In this document: one piece after another, positions 1 through 10,905 of the stretch
Layout of the letters: each line of letters opens with the position of its first letter
Numbering within the stretch: position 1 is the stretch's first letter
Assembly (NCBI GenBank): GCA_026214975.1
Contig: CM047809.1
Coordinates: 27,293,375 to 27,357,374, forward strand
Source of the DNA: Gentiana macrophylla
Taxonomy: Eukaryota > Streptophyta > Magnoliopsida > Gentianales > Gentianaceae
DNA: 64,000 nt
Reading direction: 5' to 3'
Notes under the pieces: generated by a model
Databases searched by the model: none
Told to the model about the DNA's origin: nothing
What the model saw: only the letters and a program-made list of their open reading frames with translations
Translations under genes and position numbers: made by a program

Positions 1-1053
1 AGAAGGTTTACGGAAATAATCCCGCTTCATTACGGATAGTCTATGGAGGGTTAGTTTATATGTAATGATTATATCAATGGACACTTATCGACTCGACTCG
101 ACGTTTTGAGAATAAGTTATATCTATAATCGATAGAGTTGATTTCCGGATTTATAGTGATGTAATTCCGGAATTAATAAGTTTAGTAGAAATATTCAAGA
201 TTATGATGAATATTTTATTCATTTTATTGTAGCCCTACTTGGTTATAAGTCAATAATTAGGGTTGGCTCCAACATGCGAGTGATTTCTTGTTTTATGGAC
301 ATCTAGAATAAATTAAATAGTTGGTCTATTTAATGAATATGCAATATTATTTATTTGGTAAATAATATGTAAAATAGAAAAGACATTTTCTATTAAAAAT
401 GACAAATTAATGGCGCCACATATTATGGATATATTAGGAGAAGAAATTTTCCGAGATTATCTTATATGTAATTGATTAATTATCTATTTGTTGGATAATT
501 AATGGAAAAATTAAGAGATTTATTTTTGGGAATTATCGCTTATTTTTATAGCAAAAATATATTTTCCTTTTGGGAATCGGTAATTGTGTTGTGAAAATGA
601 TATTTCTCTTGACAAGTTATTTTCCTATATAAAGAGAGTTCCTCCTAACACAAAATACAACACAATTTGCGCCACCAATTAATAAAAGGAAGAAAAATAA
701 TTTCTTGCCTTAGTCATTTAGAGAAAGAAAAACCTAGGTTTTTAACGCGTGCATATTCGAGAGGAGGTTCTACGTTGAGGATTGACGTCCACCAGTCGTC
801 GCTAGGAGATACAATCCAGAAGATTGTGGCTTCTCCCTTTTTGTCGAATTTCTCATCTCTTTCCGTTGAGGTAAATGTACTAATCTTCTTGTAGATTGTT
901 AATTAATTATGTGAAAAATCGTGGTAATATCGCATGTGAATTTAATTCGCAGCTTCCGTTGTGCATGATCGAGCGTCTCGATCAGTGCTGTGAATCAGAT
1001 CTAACGATCCAATTATGGATCGGATCCGGATTCGGGTTTCTGTATATTCGGCT
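1..1053 (+). repeat. Partial 5' LTR, Copia family F
   Basis: This is the 3' part of an LTR cut by the window start. It aligns along most of its length with the solo LTR at 55668-57368: both share the stretch about a regulated 'gattatatcaatgga' motif, an alternating ATTAAT-rich block, the GGCGCCA block and a TATA box followed by AAAGAGAGTT. It is followed directly by a tRNA-iMet type primer binding site, so it is the 5' LTR of a plus-strand Copia element. The exact last base is uncertain (about 1050-1054). Confidence 0.8.
626..633 (+). promoter_or_regulatory. LTR TATA box (family F)
   Basis: TATATAAA followed by GAGAGTT. The same box lies at the equivalent place in the solo LTR at 57017-57024. 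In an LTR it would mark the U3/R promoter about 30 bases upstream of transcription start. Confidence 0.65.
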
Positions 1054-1055
1054 TG

Positions 1056-1067
1056 TGGTATCAGAGA
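1056..1067 (+). other. Primer binding site, tRNA-iMet type
   Basis: TGGTATCAGAGA matches 11 of 12 bases of the usual plant Copia PBS (complement of the initiator tRNA-Met 3' end). It sits 2-5 bases after the LTR, as expected, and fixes the element as plus strand. Confidence 0.8.
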
Positions 1068-2340
1068 CAAGTTAAAGCGATTTTGCGATCTTGGTTGCAT
1101 AATTAATTAAAAAGGAGTGGAATTGAATAAATATTGCATCTTTTATATTTTTTGTGTATATATATGTGTGGTTGAATGATTTGGTTGACGAGATGGATTG
1201 GGGTTGGTTCCTGTTTACCGTTAGATCTGTTGAAAACCCGTTTTTCTGGGTATAGGAAATTGTTGTATTTATTTTGCAGGAAATTTTTTATTTTATTTTT
1301 TTTTGGATCCAAATTGTTTTGGACATAGGATGCATAGTTGTATTTTTTTTATATTTTTTTCCTCGGCGCTGTCGCTGTTGCTGGAAGATGATCAAATTGG
1401 AATTGGAACGCTGATGTCATCATGACATCAGCACTGATAAAGAAAAATTAAATTAAAAAAAAAAAAAAAACCGACATGATGATTCAAGGAAGGCCCTCTG
1501 AATCACTAGGCTGTGAAGCAATCTGAAGAGTTTTGGATCAACTAATTTATAGCGGCTTCTGTAGATAATTAGTTAACCATTAGCTTTGGTTTAGGACCTT
1601 TACTATATAATAGATTAGATACGTTTGAGTGCGAAGCATCTCAAATGTTTCTTTTACGTATTTATTTTCTTATTTGATAATTTATGTGAGATAACAATGC
1701 CACTTATACGATCATATTCATGAATTCCACTCTAGCGTATACGATACGTGTAGATAATTCATCGTTATATTGATTAGGCATGTATGAGACGTAATAAATT
1801 TAGATTAATTTAGGTAATTAAATTAATTAAAACAAATGGAATTTTATCGGGATATAAAATTCACATGATAAAATAAAATTTACCCGGGAAATTTATTTTG
1901 TGATCTAAAAATCATTCGTGGATTTTAATTATGTAGTGACTACATAAAAGAATTTTAATAATTGAAAATTTTGAAAATCCTGAAAAGTTGACACCAACCG
2001 AGCAAAAGAGTTCAAAATTGGTTCGGGCGGTCAGCAGGGCTTCGGCTCGACTCGACTTGTCCGTCAAAGTACAGGTTAGCCACGGGGGTCCGGCAGGTCA
2101 AGCTATCCGGCGGCCGAGGCTCAATGGGGCAACCTTAGCCCGATTTTCAACCCAAAGACACCCGCACGCGTTTCGACGTTAGCGTCGGGGTCCACAAGTC
2201 AAGCTATCCGGCGAAGTTTCGCTCAATGCGGCACGTTAGCCCAATTCATCCAACGATGCGTATATGAACCAACGAAGAGGACGGTTCGGCTTAGCTAATC
2301 CCGACACCGTTAAGTGAACTCGGTTAAAAGCTCAGCCAGG
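1068..2340 (+). other. Non-coding leader of Copia element; 101-bp tandem pair
   Basis: No credible reading frame was found between the PBS and about 3.4 kb. A poly-A tract lies at about 1455-1470. At 2082-2260 a GC-rich unit is present twice with a 101-bp period: CAAGCTATCCGG occurs at 2099 and 2200, each followed by a CTCAATG-GGCA-TTAGCCC block. The GC-rich block is unlike the AT-rich sequence around it. Confidence 0.55.
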
Positions 2341-2344
2341 ATTT

Positions 2345-2870
2345 AATACCGATAAGTTGGTGATTGCTTTTCAAGATTTATTGTTCTCAAATTATTGAGA
2401 TAAAATTCTACGATCCAAAAATTTTATCATGACAAAATTAGGATTATAAAATTCTTCGAATATTAATTGTGTAGTGTCTACACTAAAGATTTCTAAATTT
2501 TTGATAAATTGGAAAATCATGAATATAGTGTCATACAGTTAGACGGTATTTGGAACCGATAAACTAGTGGGAGCTTTTAAATTTTATGATTTATTGTTTT
2601 GAATTATTAGAAAATTCATAAAGTCCTAATGAATTGGGATTATAAAATTCTTGGTGAATTTTAATTGTGTAGCATCTACACAAGAAATTTTGATAAATCC
2701 ATAAAATTGGAAAATCGTGAATATAGTGACACTAGTTAGACAGTATTTGGAACCGATGAACTAGTGGGAGGATTAATTAAATATTCACGATTTATTGTTT
2801 TTCGGATGATTAAGAAATTCTGAAAATCCTGATAAGACTACCTATTTTCAAAAAATAACGAGTGGGAGCG
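2345..2870 (+). repeat. Degenerate ~200-bp tandem repeats with PPT-like motif
   Basis: Three consecutive units start with ACCGAT(A/G)A near 2348, 2555 and 2752. Each carries 'gatttattgtt', 'ggattataaaattc' and 'aattgtgtag..tctaca' blocks. Two of them contain AACTAGTGGGAG, a polypurine-like motif. A more diverged partial unit lies at about 1840-1985. The repeat belongs to the leader or a rearranged non-coding portion of the Copia element. Confidence 0.6.
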
Positions 2871-3400
2871 GAAGGTGACAACCCGACCCCACGGCCTCTA
2901 CTATTGACACAAGCACCGTGAGAGAATGGTGACGCCTCGTGCCGCTTTGATTTCGGCCCCCTTCGGATGGCCTTCACCGCTATCAAAATTCAAGGCTTGG
3001 TTTCCGAAAGGATAGGATTTTGAGTACTCGTCTGGTCATCGACCTACCGCCGGCGGCATACTGGGTCTACTTAAAAATCAAAGCAATGAGTCACACTCAA
3101 AAGGGTATTTTTAGAAATATCTTGGTTGAAAAAGGAAGGTAATCAACAATTAAATCGGGATGTCCGATTCTCGCTTAATTGTTGAGAGTGATTAATCTCG
3201 AGTTTAATCATCACCTCTTTGACTACCCGTCATGCAGCACCGAGTTGTGAGATTAAATCCTTGGAATGGTAGGATAAAGCGCATGCATGACATCACGTTT
3301 ATAATTCCTAAAATTTATTATTTGTTGTGGTGTATGATTTGATTTATAATTATGTCATAATTTATTTTTGCAACTTCATATTATCTCATGGTATCTAAAG
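2871..3400 (+). other. Non-coding retroelement sequence
   Basis: No open frame and no recognised domain. It contains a GC-richer block (2880-3060) and a diverged AGTGGGAGC motif at its start. It is likely still part of the Copia element because recognisable pol sequence follows. Confidence 0.35.
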
Positions 3401-4583
3401 CGCTAAACATGATAAATTGATCGATGATGACTTCGTAAAAGTGGAAAAGTAACAAGAACGTTGAACTCAATAATCGAGAATGCAAATTAATTTTTCGGAA
3501 GAGGATGTTCCTCTTAAGCCTTCAAACTTAAGTGACATTAATAAGAATGTCACTACTGTCACTTGTGTTGAACGAGAGATAAAAACAAAATTAGCTCAAA
3601 GATGACGAGAATGATTTGGTATCAATCTCACTAGACATCCCACAGTTCACGAGTAGTGTCTACTCAAATGAACTGCTAGTTCACGGCCATTTCCTTTATA
3701 AAAAAGCCAAGAATGGGAAGGTAAATGTCTAAAAGTGCAAGTCATCTAAACTAAATAAGTTAAGGCTAAACCGAAATATTAATGAGAGAAATATAGGATA
3801 AGAAAAGTGATTTCGGATCACTAACCTATGAGTCCTTAGAGACTTTCTTAACCGAGTATTTTTGACTCGAAAGCTAAAGTTCTTATGCAATAACAAAGTA
3901 GCCGAGCATTCATGATAAAAGAGTATACAACGGGTAGTTATTTCAGCTGAGATAGTGGGAGTGATATAAGGAAGAAATTTGGATTTTAGTCCTTGAATAT
4001 CACGAGAAAAATTAATTTTTGTTTTCGCGCTTCATTGGAACAAAGGATTCACTTGCAAACCGATAATATAGTTGCCTTAAAGAAATTGAATATGACACTT
4101 GTATACTGATTCTCGAGACTCGAATTTTGTCCGATAAAGTCGATCCACTAAGTAATGTCAGAAAGGTATATGTAATACACAACATGAACTATTAAGACAA
4201 ATGGCTTCAGTATTTAGATGAACGATTCTTTAGCATTTATTAATTAGTGCATATATCCTAAAGATAAGATCCGAATCTTGGCTAAGGTGATTCCTATCTC
4301 CTACGGTCTAAGAACACTATCTCAAAGGAAAATGACTAAGTAACCTTTCAATTTGGAAAGGTAATAGATCTGAAAGTATCACAACTTGTTCATATTGACC
4401 TTTGGGGTCTTATGAAGATATGAGCTAGTGGGAGCTTTTGAAGTGGACATTTTGTCCGATAGTTGCTCAAACGCTTGATTAGTTTATCTAAATATTTAGA
4501 GGAATCTCCGATTACCGAGAAAGCGAGTATTCCATGCTCAGATATAGGCTATAGCATAGTTATGGCACTGATGCTTGGCCTAC
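3400..4583 (+). pseudogene. Degraded Copia gag-pol remnant (integrase trace)
   Basis: Reading across frame breaks, 4320-4425 gives a GKMTK-PF block followed by LVHIDLWG. In Copia polyproteins this is the join of the zinc-binding and catalytic integrase domains. Upstream sequence is too decayed to assign. AGTGGGAG motifs recur at about 3953 and 4429. The pol is cut short: no reverse transcriptase follows, and an unrelated LTR begins at 4584. The element cannot be functional as read. Confidence 0.6.
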
Positions 4584-5445
4584 TGTTAAGGGTGAATTTA
4601 TACGATTTATAACACTATGTTTTATGATAATTTCCCCCATATTTGTATTAATTTGCATAAGAAACGTGTGTTTAATGGAAATATTGATTAAATGATATTT
4701 TAGATGAGTTAATCGCAAAATAGGTTGATTTATGTGTTTTAATTGTGGTTTTATGATTATTTGGGCATTATTACATTTTGTGATGTTTTTATGTGTTATA
4801 GGTGCTGCTGATGCTCAAATGATGATCAAAAAGAGATAAGAGTCGAAATATATGATGATAAAAGAGATAATGAAGGAATTGACAAGAAGAAAAAGAGATA
4901 GAGATCAAGAAATCGAAATTCGCTATATTGGATTTGGCGTCCCTGGTCCCGTCAGGTGGGCGGGCGTCTGATGAGACCGAACGAAGCGTCTGGTTGAGGA
5001 AAGTTGATTCGAGATGTTTGGGCGAAGTGGACGCTGCCGGCGAGCAGCGTCTGGTCATGACTTCGGCCCGATTTGAAGTTCTATTGAAGAGTGGGCGGGC
5101 GTTCAAGGAACCAGACGGGCATCCGTAGCCGACTTGGTTGAAACCGACTTTGAAATCTATAAATAGGCGGTCGTTTCTCAATACAAACCATACCATACAC
5201 TCATTCTTCAAAACCCTAAACCTAGGGGCGGCTTTTAGGCTGCGTTTTCTTCTTTTATTCCGATTTTATGCACTTTAGATCTAGATTAAACTAGTTACTT
5301 TTTATGCAATTGTTTACGCAAATTCGAGAGTCTTTGAGGATGTTTAGAGGCTAAAAGCTTCATCAAGCGAGTATTGTGAAGCCATCCAACGATTGTTGAT
5401 TTCGTTTTCTTCGGTTGTATCTTGTGAGTTTTTATTTAAAGGTTG
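4584..5445 (+). repeat. LTR (family G), truncated by the sequence gap
   Basis: It starts TGTTAAGGGTGA and aligns with the LTR at 63414-64000 through the 'tttcccccatatt' and 'gatgttttt' blocks, a GGGCG/GTCTGG-rich U3 block and a TATA box. The family shows the style of plant Athila/Tat Gypsy LTRs, and the related palindrome at 61.6-62.5 kb carries a tRNA-Asp PBS, but this assignment is inferred. The 3' end is lost in the gap. Confidence 0.65.
5158..5165 (+). promoter_or_regulatory. LTR TATA box (family G)
   Basis: TATAAATA followed by GGCGG. The equivalent box in the second copy is at 63941-63948. It lies about 575 bases into the LTR. Confidence 0.6.
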
Positions 5446-5545
5446 NNNNNNNNNNNNNNNNNNNNNNNNNNNNNNNNNNNNNNNNNNNNNNNNNNNNNNN
5501 NNNNNNNNNNNNNNNNNNNNNNNNNNNNNNNNNNNNNNNNNNNNN
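5446..5545. other. Assembly gap of exactly 100 N
   Basis: A run of 100 N. A round number usually means a scaffold gap of unknown true size. It separates an LTR from the last exons of a Yip1-family gene, so linkage between the two sides rests on scaffolding. Confidence 0.98.
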
Positions 5546-5997
5546 ATTTGCTGCATTAGCAGCCGGAGCTGTAATCCTGATACTGAATGTTCTGCTTCTG
5601 GTAATGGCCTGTATCTTTTTCGACTACATCTTTCATCCATTGTTTCCCGCCATTACTCTTTAAGGAATTAATCATGCCTCTTTGTAATTTATGTTCTACA
5701 TTGCAAAATGTGATTCCTTTTATCGTTGTTTAGGTGGGAATATATACCTCTTCCAGAGATTTGAGCCTTCTGGGATACCGTCTATTCCCACTCGGACGCG
5801 GGTGCTTTACCTCGGGCATGTTGATAGACAATGTGATCTTGAAGGTGATTTTGGTCTGTGTTACATTAGCTTGGAGTTCTTGGGCCGCTTATCCATTCAT
5901 GAGCATAGCCGTGAACTGCGTAGGAAAGCTCTGGGCATTGTACCCTGTGTTCCTCTTGTATGTATCCGTTGGTTTCTTCATCATAGCTTACGATTGA
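5546..5997 (+). CDS. Yip1-family (YIP4/YIPF-like) membrane protein, last two exons
   Basis: Partial gene whose 5' exons lie in or beyond the gap. Exon one (5546-5600) encodes [23 protein letters not shown] intron occupies 5601-5733 (acceptor TTGTTTAG) and joins in phase 0 to the terminal exon at 5734-5997. That exon contains [11 protein letters not shown], then [24 protein letters not shown] and [18 protein letters not shown], ending with TGA. The succession of hydrophobic segments and the SLLGY-LFPL and [12 protein letters not shown] motifs are typical of the C-terminal Yip1 domain. These are multi-pass Golgi/endosomal proteins that act with Rab GTPases in membrane traffic. The short stretch [10 protein letters not shown] fits the family less well and may hold compensating indels. 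It could be a gene tail or a truncated pseudogene. Confidence 0.7.
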
Positions 5998-6800
5998 TGC
6001 ACTGCACGAGGATAAACACTTTACCCGTGGATTTGTTATAGGATCATTGCATCATCAAATTCACTGTAGAGAGGATTCGGATTTCTGATCAGTGAAGAAT
6101 AATAACTCTATAAGAAGCCCCATATAGTAGTATACACACATCTGGCCTTGAAATTCTGTTGCTTCAATTTAAACGCCATAGTAGTTGTGCATTGCATGTG
6201 AGTTGTTTTGCAAAACTCAGTTTTTCCTTATTTACATTCATCTATAGTGGTGTTATTGCTTATATACTATGTGTATTTGGATGTCATGTTTCATCAAGAA
6301 ATTAGCTAGCTGCCTGCAATTACTAGTGAATTAAAACCACTGGCTGCAAATTAATGTGCAATTCATGATTACTCAAAATTACGAGCATCACGATAATTAT
6401 TCTTGCAAAACGCCATTGGCACCGATGCCGACTGGCGTTAGCATTTTCAAAAATAAAGATCGGTAATACTCTGCGTTAAGCATGTAAGTTACATCATGAA
6501 AGAATGTCAATGAATTAATTATCACTGATGTTATGGTGGCATAAACCGCTCATAGTTTTAATGTTTTGGTGGCATAACCGCCCACGGCTTTTATAAATGA
6601 AAGCGCCGTAAGAAAACGACGCAAGTAATTTCACGACGCCGATAACCTCTATATTATATTATTTAAGAAAGACAAAACAATTGTACATCAAGTATTATTG
6701 TTGGGCCATACCAGTTCCAGCAAGGCTGAACCTAACCAGGTCCAGGTATAGATATGTCCAAGGATCCAGAAAGGCTTGTGATCATGATTGATTTGGTACC
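5998..6800 (+). other. 3' flank of the Yip1-like gene; no further gene
   Basis: AT-rich sequence plausibly containing the 3' UTR up to about 6250. At 6405-6660 there is a cluster of ACGCC/GGCGT and GGTGGCATAA(A)CCGC motifs, the latter twice (6534 and 6570), resembling a decayed MITE. No clean TIR or TSD was found. Confidence 0.4.
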
Positions 6801-6803
6801 AAC

Positions 6804-6995
6804 ATGGTGTGGTCAATGAGGAAATTTTGTACTGAAGTATCTATTGCACCACATCGTTGTATAAATAACTTGAACGCATTGTACATGCAAGTTGATGAAA
6901 TTTATGGAAAAGAAAATATAAGGAAAAATGCGGAACTCGTTAATAAGAAAAGTATTCATGTTAAGTTACAAAGGGTAGGTGAGAGGTATTTTTAG
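6804..6995 (+). CDS. Small ORF, unknown, probably a gene fragment
   Basis: A 63-codon ORF with a balanced soluble composition (KENIRKNAELVNKKSIHVKL). I recognise no family. Frame-compatible sequence extends upstream without a stop for a short way, so the Met may not be a true start. It lies between the Yip1-like tail and a minus-strand Copia remnant. It may be an exon fragment or chance; no function is proposed. Confidence 0.2.
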   Translation: MVWSMRKFCTEVSIAPHRCINNLNALYMQVDEIYGKENIRKNAELVNKKSIHVKLQRVGERYF

Positions 6996-7259
6996 ATCAT
7001 ACTCTTCAACGTTAGAACAAACTAATCGACTAGACCGATCGATGCCCCGCTTAATCGCTTGTGATAGTTTTAAGGCCTGGTCTCTCAAACGCAGACGAAG
7101 TAACAATCGCTTCCAACTCGTCTCGAATCGCATTCAACCTGTATTCTTCTTATCTCGAATCGCATTCTCGCTTGACTTTGGTCTCACTGATCTTTCAGCT
7201 TGAAACATATTATTCTCACATCCGATTCTTTTTCATCCGTACTATATATGCTGCTAACA
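6996..7259 (-). repeat. 3' LTR start of a minus-strand Copia element
   Basis: On the minus strand, TGTTAGCAGCATATATAG begins at 7259, immediately after the polypurine tract GCTTGTGGGAG (7260-7270). An internal duplication of AATGCGATTCGAGA occurs in the following 100 bases. The far end of the LTR could not be fixed. Confidence 0.55.
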
Positions 7260-7760
7260 CTCCCACAAGCTGACAATGGTGAGTGACAACAATAACGTGA
7301 CATTCTTCTCACATATGATTCTATTTTCATCCACTTGAAATGAGTTGAAATAGCTTTGAAATTCCAATTTGGTCTAACAAGTAGGTAAAAGTTGGTGCTA
7401 ATAAAGGCTTTGTGAGTATTTCACCTAACTGCTCTTTTGTAGAACATACATGAGTTTTAATTAAACCATATTTTACCTTCTCTCTAACACCACACGACAA
7501 ATAATCTCAATGCTGTTTAATCCTTTCACGGAAGACAGAGTTACGAAAGCAATATGGAGTACACTAGCATTATCACAAAAGAGTAGAGAATATGAATTTG
7601 AACTAACACCAAGATCTTGCAAAATATACAATAGCTATTGAATCTCACAAGTGTCATTGGCCATTGCTATGTATTCAGCTTCTAAAGAGCTTCTGGCGAT
7701 GGTTGTTTGTTTCTTGGCTTTCCAAGAGATTTGAGCAGTCCCTAAAAACATCATATAGCC
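7260..7760 (-). pseudogene. Copia RNase H, C-terminal part
   Basis: On the minus strand, 7690-7490 reads [15 protein letters not shown], then LLFCDNASVLHIA. These are the conserved Copia RNase H blocks that contain the catalytic acidic residues. 7520-7330 reads DYLSCGVREKVKYGLIKTHV, then STKEQLGEILTKPL, the usual end of the Copia polyprotein. A polypurine tract and LTR follow at once. Several stops interrupt it. It pairs with the reverse transcriptase block upstream at 8273-8900. Confidence 0.8.
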
Positions 7761-7764
7761 TGAG

Positions 7765-8272
7765 ATGGATCTTCTAGTCTCAAAGACAACCTCGCACGAT
7801 CACCGCCAAGAGCCTTTCAAGAGCATGTTGTTCTTGGCCGGAAAGAAAAACTTTGAGTTGGAGTTCTTTCTAAAAACCTTCAATCTCGTGAGCTCATTTC
7901 ACGTGATTTTCGCTTGTCAGATCTCTGAACCGACTCAATTGTTGGAAGAGCAAATGCTATATCGTCCGTAAAAGTGAGATAAATCACCATTACAACTAGT
8001 TGATCTCATGATATGTTATCATATAACAAAGCTAAATTTCCATGTCAGCAATGTCTCCGCTTAGATTCCATTAGAGTCTTAGCATGTTTAACGTCCTAAA
8101 ATTCATATTCTTACAAAAATTAAGGTATATTTCCTTTGTGACATGGAAATTCCATTACCGGCCTTGTAGCTTCAATTCTAAAATAATATCTAAGTTTGCC
8201 TAAGTCCTCGATGGTGAATCGATTGTGTAAATGATCTTTGACCTATTGAATATTGTTCAAATCGACTACATG
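7765..8272 (-). pseudogene. Copia RT-RNase H linker, decayed
   Basis: This lies between a clear RT block and a clear RNase H block of the same minus-strand element, and has only scattered similarity on the minus strand. It has lost its frame. The plus-strand reading is probably a shadow. Confidence 0.45.
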
Positions 8273-8900
8273 CTATTTATCATCCACATACACTATGAGA
8301 GCAATGAAAGACTCGACAGAGCTTTTGGTAAATAAGTTGTGATCATTTTCGGATTGAACAAAACCCTTACATTCGATTGAACAAAACCCTACATTTCTAG
8401 AGATTTTGTTAATTTGCGCTCCACTCGCCTTCTTGCTTGTTTTAGTCCATATAATGACTTGATTATTCTCGCAAACCTTATTTGGTTCGCCAGATTTATA
8501 ATCTTGAGGGAGCTTCATGTAAACTTCTTCATGCAAGTCTCCATGTAGAAAAACAAAGGCCGACTCCATCCGATGAAGATGCCAAATGTCGGGCCGCTTT
8601 ACCGCCAATCAGAGTCCTTATCGCTGTGATCTTTACAATAGGGGAAAATGTCTCCCGAGCAGTCAACTCCACACATCCGAGCACATCCCTTGCTAGTAGT
8701 TTGGCCTTGTACCTTTCTAACGATCCATCAAGGTTCTATTTTATCTTATATACCGCTCTATCGATCCATCAAACACTCAAGAAGAACTTTACTTCATAAA
8801 AATAATCTCAAAAGTATTGTAGAATGTATTGTAAGTATATTAAAATTATATGTTACATAGAAGATCTTACATGCCTTATATAGTGTGTCAGAAAGCCGAT
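8273..8900 (-). pseudogene. Copia reverse transcriptase fragment
   Basis: The minus frame at 8608-8273 contains MESAFVFLHGDLHEEVYMKL, then NKVCENN, GFVQSENDHNLFTK and LIVYVDD, the ordered blocks of a Copia RT around its YVDD active site. Upstream, 8800-8610 reads, with frame changes, the conserved RLVAKG-like and FSPIVKITAIR-like blocks. The LYGLKQ block is altered. It is followed by RNase H remnants, so this is the 3' half of a Tork-like Copia pol. It is interrupted and not functional as read. Confidence 0.8.
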
Positions 8901-9300
8901 TTAAGACTCAAAAGAAACCTTAGCCGACTTAAACTGCTCCCCGTAAAGGCGGTGCAAGAGTTCTCAAGTTTGCCATGACCGATGGGCTTCCGTCTGCGGC
9001 AGGTCGCTTTTCCGCACTTAGTGATTCTCTTCCTAGATCTTTCTATCAAATCCAATACTTAATCTTTCAACTCGATCCACTTCAGTCATTGCTCCCGAAA
9101 TGGCATTGCTTGAAAATCATGCAACTAAGCTAAAACAATACCAATTCCAAAGGTAAATCATGCAAATGCCGATTATTTATCCTGTAACTACACACTATGC
9201 AATTGACACGTAAATCATACAATATTAGACCTTTCTTATCGGACGATGATAATTCAGTGGCAAACTGGATAGGAAATATAACACTAAATAGATCACATGA
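8901..9300 (-). other. Sequence between two Copia pol pieces
   Basis: About 400 bases with no open frame. It separates two minus-strand Copia segments that both contain the same RT region, so it must include a junction between two insertions or a duplication point. No LTR end or TSD was recognised. Confidence 0.35.
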
Positions 9301-10050
9301 CTATGATGTCATCTACTTAAACTAGCAAAGGCAATGAAAGAATGTCTTCGAGCCCTTTGTGAACAAATTGTGATCATTCTGACCGAAAAATCTTGTTTCT
9401 ACAAAGAATCACACCCACAATCCACCGTCTGATGTCTTGTTTTAGTTTATAGAGTGATTTGGTCAATAAACAAACTTGGTTTGGTTTGTTTGTTTTGAAC
9501 CCCAGCTGTAAGCCGTGATATACACTTCTTCACGGCGTCTCGTAAAAAAAGCTATGTTGACATCCATTTGATGAAGATGCCGCTTGTTAGATGATGTCAC
9601 TAACAATGTGTTCGACTGTGGTAATTTTCACAAACCGGTCAAAAGTTTTTGATAATCAATGCCATATGTCTCGAGTATACCCTTTGCAACCAATATGGCT
9701 TTGTATCTTTCTAAAAGTCATTAGGATTATATTTGATCTTATATACCCATTTGAATCCAATAGGCTTCTTCCCAGTGTGGCAAATCAACAACCTCCAAGC
9801 GTGAGTAGTCCGGTAGAGCTTCAATCTCCTTCTTCAGATAACCTCTTTCCACTCATCATGCTTGATTGCTTGGTTGTATGTCTTAGTGTTCTCAGAAGAG
9901 CATCAATTGCACAAACATATCTCGCATACTCGCTGAGAGTCTCAAGGCTACTTCACTCAACATATGTGGAGTTTTTTGTACATTGTGAGAACCTCCTGAT
10001 AAAAGTTTGGTGCCTTTTGTTTTTGTTAATCTCTTCAACTGGATAGGTGC
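9301..10050 (-). pseudogene. Second Copia reverse transcriptase fragment (N-terminal half)
   Basis: On the minus strand, 9850-9600 reads the blocks that normally give KPIG-KWVFK, RYKARLVAKGY and HETFSP, visible here as SNGYIRS, GCKGYTRDIWH and similar across frame shifts. 9580-9310 reads HQMDV-IAF, EEVYI and VDDI. This overlaps in content with the RT at 8273-8900, so the two are different copies. The frame changes every 30-60 codons. Confidence 0.7.
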
Positions 10051-10905
10051 AGTGTACTGGTCGACTGATCGTAAGATCCTCCACCAAAGACTTAGTCGTG
10101 CATCTAATCCCATTTTTGAGTGCTCACCGATCATCAAAACTATACTTGACTCGGTAATGGCACATGCATGTCGTGAGTATACATAGCCTTGCCTAATAAT
10201 TACTGAATAGAGGAAAATAAGTCTCATTAATTTGAGTATTTCTAGCAACAAACATATCTTTATTTGTGATGTCCAAGAGTATTTCACCCTGGGTGTGTTT
10301 GAATTTTGAAGATAGACAAATGTTCTACATCTAGAATCAAACTTTGTCATCTACTCCTAAACTATGCAAGAAATAACTAAGAAACCAAAACTCGAACACA
10401 AAATTGTCTGCTTGTGTGCCATATAGCACTTCATAAGCGTGTGCTTTCCTTCAATAAAGTGGTGTAGGTGTTGCATTAATCAACTTCACAACATGCAAAA
10501 GACAAAAGCCCCAATACCTAATTGGTATGTTACTCTGAATTCGCACTTCGGCAACATTCAGCAGATGCGGATGTTTTCTTCTCACTATACCATTTTGTTC
10601 TGTGTCACATACGAGGTCCGATGGATAATGCCATGTTGTTCATATAAGAAGGTGAGCTGGAACTCGCCCATTGTCGGATTTGATTACTTTAACAATTTTA
10701 TGAAATTGAGTAGAAACAAACTTAACAAAAGATTTAATTAACTTAGAATCTTCCGACTTCGGCCTCATTAAGAATACCCATGTAAATCTAGAAAATCATC
10801 AAACACAGCTTAAGAAATATTGATGTTCATTCACAATAGAGTGCCTCAAAGAGCCCAGATATCAATATGTATAAGATCACATACAACATTAACAACAAAG
10901 GGTAC
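10051..10905 (-). pseudogene. Copia integrase fragment
   Basis: On the minus strand, 10890-10350 reads DLIHIDIWG, then FTWVFLM-like, VKVIKSDNG, NG-V-RKH-HLLNVAE, PI-YWG, LINATPTPL and EVLYGTQ. The ORF 10350-9892 follows with SNTPRVKYSW. These are the catalytic core (D-D-E region) and downstream linker of a Tork-type Copia integrase. The element is broken off near 10905, where Gypsy sequence begins. Confidence 0.8.

Noticed and set aside
4789..5211. 140-codon minus ORF and overlapping 66-codon plus ORF
   Set aside because: Both lie inside the family G LTR U3 region and are not conserved in the second LTR copy.
7765..7971. 68-codon plus ORF
   Set aside because: It is antisense to a Copia linker and has no domain.
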